NCBI GenBank assembly: GCA_036186865.1
Contig: AP025062.1
Location: 8,926,410 to 8,990,409, forward strand
From: Eustoma russellianum
Taxonomy: Eukaryota; Streptophyta; Magnoliopsida; Gentianales; Gentianaceae
DNA: 64,000 nucleotides
Reading direction: 5' to 3'
Positions 1 to 9,446 of this stretch are shown here, one piece after another (position 1 is the first letter of the stretch; every line of letters begins with the position of its first letter). The notes under the pieces were generated by a model, which did not search any database, was not told the origin of the DNA, and worked only from the letters and a program-made list of their open reading frames with translations. The position numbers and the translations under genes are program-made.

Positions 1-450
1 AAACAAGAGTTGAAGTGCAGAGATACAGCTTCGGAATCGTATTGAAAGTAAAAGGAGAGGTGGGAAGTTGCATTGATTACTTAAAGGAGAAAAGGGAAAA
101 GGATCCTTGCAGGCGGAGGTGGGTGTTTAAGTGTCGCCGGAGAAGGGGGAGGGGAAGTGGATTTAGTCGTCGGAGAAGGGGGAGGGGGGAAAGTATGTGT
201 AAAAACGAAAATGGGAACATGGGGAGGGTGGACCGAAAACAGTGGATACGCTTTTTTAAATTGACACGTGTCCGTCAGCTATTGGTAGGAGAATTGAAAA
301 TCTTGTCTTTTTAAATGCCTTATTTGACATGTGGCTTAATCTGATTGGACCTTATTTTTGTCCTCATTTCTGGCCCGCCAAGATCCCATCCGGGTGACCT
401 CGGCATGGATTTCCATCTAATATCATCCTAGTTTATAACATCTCCACCTC
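1..450. other. No recognisable gene
   Basis: The first part (about 100-230) is purine-rich with two copies of a GCCGGAGAAGGGGGAGG-like stretch; the rest is ordinary AT-rich sequence. A 99-codon open frame at 15-314 is driven by this composition (Arg/Gly runs) and has no domain that I recognise, so I do not call it a gene. Confidence 0.5.
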
Positions 451-790
451 TAAAGCATAGTTCAGTTAGTACTCAAATTAAGATTTACTTCAAACGGTCA
501 AAATTCGATTCCAAAAACACGCACAGTATCGGTGTTTCATTGATGCTAGGCCGAAAGCGTAATTTGCGTGGAGACATCTTATGTGGGTCACTGTGTAAGA
601 CATCATCAATCTATGTGGGGCTGAAATTATTTAGGTCAGCCAACCTAGGAGGCCGCTGAGCTCCTGATTTATATCTTTCACAATGCTCTTAGGAGGTTGG
701 GCGGTAGAGACCCTCAGGGCCAGGGAATGGCTTTTGCTCCAAGTTTATAACCTCTCTTATGCATAGAAAAGTAAAAATATGTTGTATACA
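451..790 (+). mobile_element. tRNA-derived SINE-like element
   Basis: An A-box-like sequence (TAGTTCAGTTAGTA, from 458) and a B-box-like sequence (AATTCGATTCC, 502-512) lie 44 nt apart, the spacing of a tRNA-type internal RNA polymerase III promoter. A tRNA-unrelated body follows. The ends are uncertain and no target duplication was identified. SINEs of this kind move using LINE machinery; this copy is old. Confidence 0.5.
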
Positions 791-792
791 GA

Positions 793-975
793 TATACAAC
801 AACAACATTACCCTATTATTTAGAAGCTCTCGCCTATGATTGGGTATGAGAGAGTCGAATGTACGCAACCATATCTATGTGTTAGAAACACACGGATGTT
901 GTTTTCGATTACTCATAATGAAAATTGCGTCAAGCTGTGTCGATCAACTGCTACTTCACAGTATAAGAAGCGCAA
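793..975 (-). mobile_element. RTE-type LINE 3' end remnant
   Basis: A run of CAA triplets (about 796-805) is followed by sequence resembling the common 3' end of plant RTE-type elements read backwards. RTE elements end in short GTT/TTG repeats, which matches the CAA run on this strand. No coding part remains. The assignment is from family memory and is moderate at best; it could belong with the preceding SINE. Confidence 0.35.
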
Positions 976-1605
976 CCAATTTAGTGAGTCATTTTGATTT
1001 ATTTCATCATATTCCAAAGTCAAAGAAGAGTGCGTCTTTGAGTAAATAGAAATTGTATACAACTATGAAGAATCTTTTTTTTCATAGTTATCCATAAACA
1101 CAAGTCTTGTATTTAAAAGATTTCTTCATCTGCAATTCTTTTTTAGTCCTAATGCTGGCATTAAGTATATAATAATTGCATAACTATTCATTAAGTTGAT
1201 CAAGATTGTATTATCAAATTAAAAAGCACTATGTAAATATTTTTCATTAAATATATAAATGAGGTTAGAATTAACTTTTCAGTCAAATAGTTATATAAAT
1301 AACATGTTACTTTAGTCCAATGTTTATGGTTTGCAATGAATTTATGAAAAACATGTCAAAAGAGATTAGTACTAATTTAGTTTCACATTGTTTTCAATGT
1401 AAAAAATTAAACGAATAATTTTTTATAGAATCATATTTTATGTCTTAGAAATGAACTAAAAATGAAACTCCAGTCAAGTTAAATAAATAGTAGATAATAA
1501 ATACAAAGATTATGAAATCTGTAAAAAGTACCGATCGAAAAAGTCAACTCTCCACTCTTGGACTCTCTCTCCACTTTGGAGCACTTTCTCCCCTCTTCTC
1601 TGATA
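976..1605. other. AT-rich stretch without a gene
   Basis: Nothing recognisable before the LINE ORF1 start. The last 50-100 bases (pyrimidine-rich, CTCTCTCCACTTTGG type) may be the LINE 5' untranslated region. The true 5' end of the LINE could not be placed because no target duplication matching the sequence after its poly(A) tail was found. Confidence 0.4.
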
Positions 1606-2630
1606 ATGGAGAATGAGAAAATTAACCGCCTCATCTGTTCACTAACCATCACCGCAAACGAAAAGAAGATCTCTCTTGTAGACAATGAAGACTTCGCGGC
1701 TGGATGTGTTGAAGCAAAACGAAGTTTGGTTGGAAAGTTCATCTCAAAAAAGGATATCATAGTAAAGGGCACAAGAATTGCAATCTGCCAATCATGGAAA
1801 CTAGATGATTTGAAAATTGTGAAGGTAAAGAAAAATCTCTTTCAATTTATACTAAACTCAGAAGAAGATGTCCAAAGAATCATAGATGGAGGCCCATGGT
1901 GTTTTGACAACGTCCTAATTGTCATCCAACCATGGAAATCAGGATGGATGAATGACGCAACCTACTTTCAATGGTCCCCTTACTGGATTGCCATCAGTGG
2001 ATTCCCTCGAGAGATGATCATTGCTAAAGTTGCTCTGAAACTAAGCCATGAATTCTCTTCTGTATCAGCCATCCAAGTCAGAAAACTGATATCCAATGGG
2101 ATGAAATTCTTCAGGTTTCGAATTCTTATAGACATAGACCAACCCCTCAGACGTTTCATCCGCCTTGCATCTATTGAAATTGGCAGCAAGATTCACACAT
2201 GATTAATACAATACGAGAAACTTCTACACATGCTTCCAATGTGGACATCTTGATCACACTATCTCAAATTGCCCAACTCTTCAAAAAGAGTTGCCCACTG
2301 CCAAATTTAAAACTCTACCATACGATAAATGGTTGAAATGGAGAGCAAATCACTTTTGATCGAAGAAGTATCACCGGAGCAAGAATTACACGTGCCGCTG
2401 CTGCTAATTGAAGCCCCGATGGTGGAGACGACCGGATGCAATAATGGTGCCATTAATGACCCCAGAAATCCGCAACAAATGGATGCAGAAATTAAGGGAA
2501 ACGTATCCACCATAAATGTGATGGAATATTCTGCCAATTATGAACAAGCTAAATCTGTGGAGTCAAATACCAATGCATTAATGGAAATCCCTATCATGTT
2601 GGAAAATTATGATACGGATGAATATTTGCA
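1606..2630 (+). pseudogene. LINE ORF1: DUF4283-like domain plus CCHC zinc knuckle
   Basis: The frame opens at ATG 1606 (the open frame extends upstream to 1558 without an ATG). About 200 residues show the plant LINE ORF1 pattern, including 'GGPWCFDN' near residue 95 and a 'PYWIAISGFP' segment, as in DUF4283 nucleic-acid-binding domains. The frame stops at 2200-2202. A shifted frame then encodes a C-x2-C-x4-H-x4-C knuckle (CFQCGHLDHTISNC, 2231-2272), so at least one frameshift separates the two. A third open segment (2329-2637) continues acidic C-terminal sequence and runs into the gypsy-1 LTR. ORF1 proteins bind the LINE RNA in the retrotransposition complex; this copy cannot be functional. 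Confidence 0.75.
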
Positions 2631-4535
2631 TGTTTGAGAGTGTTTGCAGGGAGTTGAAGGATGAATGTTGGTATTGTTGTAGACTTGTTGTGTTGAAGGG
2701 TTGAAGATATCTATGGAAGGTTGTGGGCGATAGAAGGCTTAGAACGGATACTATTTTACATGGTTGAGAATCACTCATGCTAGATGGGTGTTAAGCATGA
2801 TGAATCAAGGTGTTAAGATGGATCTTGAAGTGTTAAACATGAAAGGGGTGAAGGAGGAAGATGATGGGAAGAAGTTAGTGCAGAAAACTGCAGTTCTGCA
2901 ACCGTCAGAACACTTCTAACACCTACTTTAGGCGCTTCAAGTCACATTAGGTGCCTAAAGTAGGCGTTCAATGTGTCCCAGTGCATCCCCGTACACTCTG
3001 AACACTACGTTAGGCGCTTCATGTCCACATAAGGCGCTTCATGTCGGCGTTCGATGTATACGGCACATTCCCGAGCACTTTGAACGCCTAGTATAGGCGC
3101 CTCATGTCCACTTTAGGCGCCTCATGTGGCGTTCCAAGTATACTGAAAGTCTTTTTGACCCATTAGGCGCCCTATGTATGTGTAATAACTCTATACTCTT
3201 CCTTTGAACATAAAATACAAGGGTATTTGAGGTGTAATTGAGGAATAGATGTTAAGTTTGACTAAGTAAGAATAAGATTGAATTCCAAGTGAATTAGTGA
3301 GACGAACGGACTGAGAAATATACGAACGTGGAGTGTTTGAGGTGCAAGACCGTATACTTGATATGTAAGATGTGTGTGTGTGTGTTACATGTTTGATACG
3401 AAGTTGCATGAGCATCCTGCATCATGATATGAGCATTTTGCATTTGACTTGAGAATTGCTTTGCGAAAGAACATGTGTTTACAAGAAAAGATTAAAGTTT
3501 TCGAAAAGCAAACTATGGTTGCTGATTGATCGCAGGGTATAAAAGTCACGCCTGCGAAAGCAGGGTATAAAAGCGTGACCTGTGAATCAACAGCAGGGTA
3601 TAAAGTATTTTATGGGGCCGTGGACCTATCAGCACAGGTATATGATATATGTAACGGGGCCGTGGACCTTTCAGCACGGGGTATAAAGTTATATGTTATG
3701 GGGCCGTGGACCTTTCAGCACGGGGTATAAAGTTATGTTTGTTGTGGACTGATCACCCACATGGTATAAAGTTCTGCTACGCGAAGAATATGATATGAAG
3801 AGTTATGAAACGTTTTGTGAAATGACACACACGATATGTTTATGAAAGAAGACATATGCATGGGTGTTGTGTGTGGTTTTAAAGAAGTACATGCATCATG
3901 ATACACGAAGCATAAGATTTGACATGCAAGAAATGTGACTAGCTTATGTTCTGTTTATGTGGTATGTTATTTCAGTTACATGTTTGTTCTCGTATCTGCG
4001 TATCATTTATGTGATTTATCTCTTTTGAGAAATTGTGATAAAGATGCTATTTGTTAACCCGAGCACCTTATTTTGGGCAACAATTTATACACTGGTGACC
4101 CGTCGTGTGCGATCCCGTAAGGTGTATAGACATGTTACTTGCTGGCGATAATTTTGCTAGAACAGATACTCCATTTCCTTTTCAGGTGAGCCAGAATACG
4201 AAATGATATTTGTCGAAGACGATGACGAGTGGGCTCAATGGGATGATAGTCATAGAAGTAGATAGATGTTTGATTACTCTCTTTAAGTTGGAAAACTCGA
4301 TGTTTATTATGTTGTACTGGAAGATATGTTAGACTATTACTGGACACATTTCATTTCTGCTGTATTGTTCTGGTTACATTAATGCTGGTGAAATTTTAAA
4401 TTTTACGACGTTTCCGCTGATTTATCTTACGTCATGAATGATGTATGCTTGATCTGCTTTGACGCTTCGTAGTCCTCGTAGTAGACTACGGCGGGTGCAC
4501 TGGTTCCGATAATAGTATCGGGCCGGGGCGCTACA
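2631..4535 (+). repeat. gypsy-1 5' LTR, missing its first ~673 bp
   Basis: Matches 10120-11978 of the 3' LTR; the corresponding 9447-10119 is absent here. It contains a cluster of TAGGCGC(C/T)TCATGT-like repeats (about 2930-3170) and GGGTATAAA motifs at 3535, 3563, 3596, 3679 and 3723, part of a local tandem array in which the 3' LTR has fewer units. It ends ...GGGGCGCTACA next to the primer site. The core promoter was not located with certainty; the repeated TATAAA words are candidates. Confidence 0.85.
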
Positions 4536-4537
4536 GG

Positions 4538-4550
4538 TAGTATCAGAGCC
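4538..4550 (+). promoter_or_regulatory. gypsy-1 primer-binding site (initiator Met tRNA type)
   Basis: TAGTATCAGAGCC lies two bases after the LTR end and differs by one base from the TGGTATCAGAGCC site complementary to the 3' end of plant initiator methionine tRNA. Confidence 0.75.
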
Positions 4551-4814
4551 TAGGCTTCAGATCTATCTCGGAAACTTAGGTTCATGATCTTTTAGATATT
4601 TAAGATATGATTCTCCCTTAAGGTTGATCCTTAGTTATAAGTACTGATTTCTCTAGAGTTTAAGTCTAATCCGGGTTGGGTGTGTGTGAGCGCTATTATC
4701 ATCTAATTTTGTATTAATAGTTTATTACATACCCCACCCGCCCTTACACATTCAAGCTTTCAGTAACATCTTGTATCAACTGATTGCTAATGGAACGCTG
4801 ACCTTTCAGAGAAA

Positions 4815-5889
4815 ATGCCTCCAAGAAGAGATAACACAGGAAACTCTGACAACGGACAGGAGAATCAGCCACCACAAGTGGTTTTACCACAGGTGCTCAC
4901 TGATGCACTAACGGTGATCGCACAAAGGTTTGCTCAGCAGCATCAGCCTCCGCCGCCTCCACCACCACAGCACAACATCCGATTCTTCTACAGAGAGATG
5001 AGGAAGATGAGAGTTCCAGAGTTTGGAGGATGTACCGATCCAGAGGAGGCTCAACACCGGTTGGCTGAGGTAGAGAAATGTTTTCGGTTAGTGCAAGTGC
5101 CTGAAGAGATAAAGGTAGATATGGCCACACCCCTTCTATGTGGCAAAGCTGGCGAATGGTGGACTGGAATGGTGTTGAGAATGACCCCACCAATCTCATG
5201 GACACAGTTCTGTAATGTTTTCCTAAAGTATTACGTACCGGAGACTGCGATATTGGACAAGATAAGAGTGTTTGACAGATTGGAGCAAGGGAGGATGACG
5301 GTGTCGGATTATGCGGATCGCTTCCATGCCTTGGGTAAGTTTGCCCCTGCGATTATGTCTGATGATCGACTTAAGATGACGAAGTTTGAGAGGGGTTTGG
5401 ACTCGAGGATACAGTCGGCGATAGTGAACGCAGGAATAAAAACTTACAAGGACATGTTGGATGTATGTTTTCAGGTTGAGAGTGACTTCCGCAGAGTAGC
5501 GGTAATGGCAGCTAGTGAGGGGTCGTCTGATAGAGGCAAGATGCCAAGAGAGGAGGTTAGAGTTGGTGGCAGACCCGGACGTTGGGTCAAGATTCCAAAG
5601 AAGGGTCCGGTCGGGAATTTTCAAAGACCCCCAGTGCAAAATCCGGTGGTTCAATAGGCTGTGGGAGTTTGCCCACACTGTAATAGGAATCATGTCGGTG
5701 AATGTAGAAAGCTTGCGAGAGCATGTTACCGGTGTGGACAAGTGGGTCATATGATTAGGGACTGGCCGGAGATGAAGAAAAATATTCCTGGAGAGACGGC
5801 TCAGCAGCCGAGAGCAAAGCCACGAGCAAATGCCCGTGTACATCTCATGACGGACACTGATGTGCAGGAGGCTACCTATGTAGTAGCAG
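4815..5889 (+). pseudogene. gypsy-1 gag (capsid-nucleocapsid)
   Basis: ATG 4815 follows a CTTTCAG|AGAAA context. Residues about 60-230 form a Ty3-type capsid region (motifs VPEFGG, GEWWTGM, FERGLDSRI). An in-frame TAG at 5655-5657 precedes two zinc-binding units: CPHCNRNHVGEC (C-x2-C-x3-H-x3-C) and a CCHC knuckle CYRCGQVGHMIRDW whose last Cys is Trp (TGG at 5763-5765). The exon ends at 5889 in the first base of a GGT codon. If the following intron-like segment is not removed, the frame ends at TAA 5898-5900. Gag would form the particle and bind genomic RNA; the stop and the lost Cys make this copy defective. Confidence 0.8.
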
Positions 5890-5973
5890 GTACCATTTAA
5901 ATTAAGTTTAAATCCTTATTGAATTAAATATTTATGTGCTTAACTTTCTGTGTAAAACTTGATATGGCCTTAG
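5890..5973 (+). other. Intron-like segment at the gag-protease junction of gypsy-1
   Basis: 84 nt, AT-rich, starting GTACCA after CAG and ending GCCTTAG before GT. Removal joins G (5889) with GT (5974-5975) to make a GGT codon and puts gag in frame with protease. The relative gypsy-2 has a GT-AG segment at the same codon and phase (55142-55218) with little sequence similarity. Seen: position, borders and frame. Inferred: splicing. Confidence 0.6.
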
Positions 5974-8900
5974 GTGCGGTTTTAGTAGATAAGATACCTG
6001 CCAACGTGCTCTTCGATAGTGACGCAAGCCACTCTTTTGTAGCAAAGAGATTCACTAAGCACCTCGATAGTTTGCCTAAATGATTAGAAACTCTGTATCG
6101 TGTTCAAGCGGTCGGAGATCAAATTATGGTTTCGTACCAGCAGTACCGAGATTGCAAATTAGAGTTTGAAGGACAAACATTCTCCGCCACACTGATCCCT
6201 ATTTAGATGTATGACTTTGACGTTATATCAGGAATGGACTGGTTGGCCAAGTATCACGCCAATATTGATTGTCTATTGAAGCAAGTGACAATCAAGAACG
6301 CTAAGATGGAAGACGTAACTTTTCAAGGGGAACCGAAATGAAAGAAAGTTCCCAAGAAGGTGTATGTGTCGGTTGCACAAGCGTGCAAAGCCTTAAGGAA
6401 AGGTGCTGAGGAAGTTCTAGTGTATGCCCTGTATGTTACTCAGGAGGTACCGTCTATTGAACAAATTCCAGTGGTCAATGAATTTCTTGATGTGTTTCCG
6501 GAAGATTTGCTGGGAGTACCGTCCCCGAGGGAAGTCGAGTTTGAAATAAACTTGATTCCAGGAACTGAACCTATTTCTAAAGCCCCTTATAGAATGGCTC
6601 CGACAGAGTTGAGAGAGTTGAAGGAACAACTGCAGGAGTTGTTGGATAAGAAGTTTATCCGCCCTAGTATATCACCTTGGGGAGCACATGTTTTGTTTGT
6701 GAAGAAAAAAGATGGTAGCATGAGACCTTGTATCGATTATAGAGAGTTGAATAAAGTTACCATCAAGAATAAGTATCCCCTTCCACGAATTGAGGATTTG
6801 TTTGACCAGCTCAAGGGTGCCAAAATCTTCTTTAAAATGGATCTCCGATCAGGGTATCATCAATTGCGAGTGAAGGCCAGGACATCGCAAAGACAGATTT
6901 TCGCACGAGATATGGCCATTATGAGTTTTTGGTGATGCCGTTTGGATTAACAAATGCCCCTGCAGCTTTTATGGATCTTATGAATATCGTCTTTTGGGAA
7001 CAATTAGACAAGTTTGTAGTGGTATTCATAGATGATAAGTATTCTGCAGACGAGCAAACTCACGCTGAGCATTTGAGAATCGTTCTAGGCATCCTAAGGC
7101 AGAAACAACTGTACGCTAAGTTTAGCAAGTGTGAGTTTTGGTTAAGAAGTGTGGCTTTTCTGGGTCAGTGATATCAGAGGAGGGGATTGCTGTGGATCCG
7201 AAGAAGGTGAAAGCTATCACTGAATGGCCGAGACCTACTAATGTCACCGAAGTGCGAAGTTTCATGGGTCTAGCAGGGTATTATAGGAAGTTTGTTGAGG
7301 GATTCTCAAGGATAGCAGTGCCTCTCAGTCGCCTTACTCAAAAGAAGTCCAAGTTTGAGTGGACGGCGGAATGCGAGCAAAGCTTCACGGAGCTTAAGAA
7401 GAGACTAACCACGGCTCCAATATTGGCTCAACCCTCCGGAACTGATGGGTTTGTGATTTATAGCGATGCATCGAAAAATGGTTTAGGTATGTAAACTGTA
7501 GTATAAGGTTATGATCTTGTATACCAATTAAGTTTAGACTAATACATTGTTTGTAGGTTGTGTTTTGATGCAAAACGAACGAGTCATCGCATATGCCTCA
7601 AGACAGCTAAAGCCTTATGAGCAAAACTACCCAACACACGATCTTGAACTTGCCGCAGTTGTGTTTGCCTTGAAGATCTGGCGGCATTATTTATATGGAC
7701 AAAAGTGTGCGGTATTCACATATCATAAGAGTTTAAAATATCTATTCTCTCAGAAAGAATTAAATATGAGGCAGCGGAGATGGTTGGAGTTATTGAAAGA
7801 TTACGATTTAACTATTCATTATCACCCGGGAAAGGCTAACAAGGTAGCGGACGCTTTAAGCAGGAAATCCAGCCATGCACGGCAATCACCACTAGAGAGA
7901 GAGATTGAGGAATTCGATTTGGATTTGGTGGAATCCACGGTGAACATTTTGATGACATTGACCATCACACCGAGTTTGATTGATCGGGTAAAGGAGGCTC
8001 AGAGGAGTGATAAGACGCTAAGTGAGATATCGGAAAGAACAAAACATAATCAAGTCGAAGGATTCCAGATCAAAGAGGACGGGAGCCTATGGTTCAGAGC
8101 GAGATTGTGTGTGCCTAATGTTGATGAACTCAGAAGGGAAATTCTGCAAGAAGCTCATAATTCGAGGTTGTCAGTACATCCTGGTAGCACTAAGATGTAT
8201 AGAGATCTCAAGCAATATTATTGGTGGTCCGGGATGAAAAGACATATTACGGAGTTTGTAGAGAGGTGTTTAGTCTGTCAACAAGTCAAGACAGAACACC
8301 AATGGCCTGGTGGATTGTTGATGCCATTGGAAATTCCAGAATAGAAATGGGAACATGTCACATAGATTTTATAGCAGGTCTACCAAAGACAAGAAGCGGA
8401 TATGACATGATTTGGGTCATTGTGGATCGTTTAACAAAGTGTGCACATTTCCTACCCATCTCAAGTGAAGCGTCTCTTGACAAGTTAGTGAAGTTATATA
8501 TGGAGAATATTGTTAGCTTGCATGGTGTTCCAGTAAGTATAGTGTCCGACCGAGATTCACAGTTTACATCTAAGTTTTGGACAGCATTTCAGAAAGTCAT
8601 GGGTACAGAATTAAGGTTGAGTACGGCGTATCATCCCCAAACTGATGGACAGTCCGAGCGAACTATTCAGACCTTGGAAGATATGCTAAGGGCTTGCGTC
8701 TTGAATTTCAAGGGGAGTTGGGATGGAATGGTAAAGCTAATGGAATTCTCATATAATAACAGTCACTATAGTGCAATTGATATGGCTCCTTTTGAAACTT
8801 TATATGGAAGAAAGTATAGGTCCCCGGTTTACTGGGATGAAGTCGGTGTGAGAACCATCACCGGACCTGAGCTATTGGAGAAGACGCTAGAAAAGGTGAA

Positions 8901-9402
8901 AATCATTCGGGAAAGACTCAAGACGGCTCAGGATCGTAACAAAAGTTGGGCAGATTCCAAGCAACGACCATTGGAATTTAATGTGGGTGGCAAAGTTTAT
9001 TTGAGAGTATCGCCTACGGAGGGCATTATATGGTTTGGAGTCAAAGGCATGCTAAGTCCCCGTTTTATTGGTCCCTATGAAATAATGGAGAAAGTAGGAG
9101 CTTTAGCATATAGGTTCTCGTTACCTCCGGTGTTGGCGCAAGTTCACAACGTGTTCCACCTGTCACAATTAAGGAAGTACGTGACAGATCCAAACCATGT
9201 ACTTGAAGCCCAACCTTTGGAACTCAAAGGCGATGTTACATACGAAGAGATACCCGTGAGGATTGTAGATCGAAAGGACCAAGTGTTGAGGAAACGGGTG
9301 ATCCCTTATGTGAAGGTCCAGTGGAACAACCACTTGGAACACAAGGCCACTTGGGAACTCGAAGAGCAGATGCAGGAGAAGTATCCTCAACTCTTCAACT
9401 AA
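5974..9402 (+). pseudogene. gypsy-1 pol: protease, reverse transcriptase, RNase H, integrase, chromodomain
   Basis: Protease region (5976-6350) has DSD where DSG is expected and three in-frame stops (6081, 6204, 6339). Reverse transcriptase (about 6480-7160) keeps 'KKDGSMRPCIDYRELN' and FIDD, but two codons after FIDD are lost; one-base deletions near 6877 and 7166 shift the frame. RNase H (7400-7860) is split by a 70-nt intron-like insert. Integrase has an HHCC finger (EAHN...CLVCQQVK), a stop at 8342-8344, a one-base shift near 8360, then an open frame to 9402 with the second catalytic D (VSDRDSQF) and E (TDGQSERT). The C-terminus (KVQWNNHLEHKATWE) is chromodomain-like, typical of Tekay-like chromoviruses, which use it to direct integration. 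The copy is inactive. Confidence 0.85.
7487..7556 (+). other. Second intron-like insert, inside gypsy-1 RNase H
   Basis: 70 nt with borders AG|GTATGT and TTTGTAG|GT and a plant-type branch-point word (GACTAATAC) about 20 nt before the 3' border. Exact removal restores G-L-G-C-V-L-M-Q, which gypsy-2 encodes without interruption at about 56730-56755. Left in place it ends the frame at 7492-7494. Confidence 0.6.
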
Positions 9403-9409
9403 GGTACAT

Positions 9410-9446
9410 AAGTTTCGAGGACGAAACTTTTTGTAAGGGGGTTGAA
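9410..9446 (+). promoter_or_regulatory. gypsy-1 stem-loop and polypurine tract
   Basis: AAGTTTCG (9410-9417), loop AGGA, CGAAACTT (9422-9429) form a perfect 8-bp hairpin just after the pol stop. The polypurine tract (AAGGGGG, about 9435-9441) and the 3' LTR at 9447 follow. The tract primes plus-strand DNA synthesis in this family. gypsy-2 has the same arrangement (about 58600-58631). Confidence 0.7.

Noticed and set aside
15..314. 99-codon open frame at the start of the window
   Set aside because: Arg/Gly-rich composition follows from a GA-rich tandem stretch; no domain, no supporting context.
2626..2635. Left target duplication for gypsy-1
   Set aside because: The left LTR is truncated, and TTGCA does not match ACCTC after 11978.
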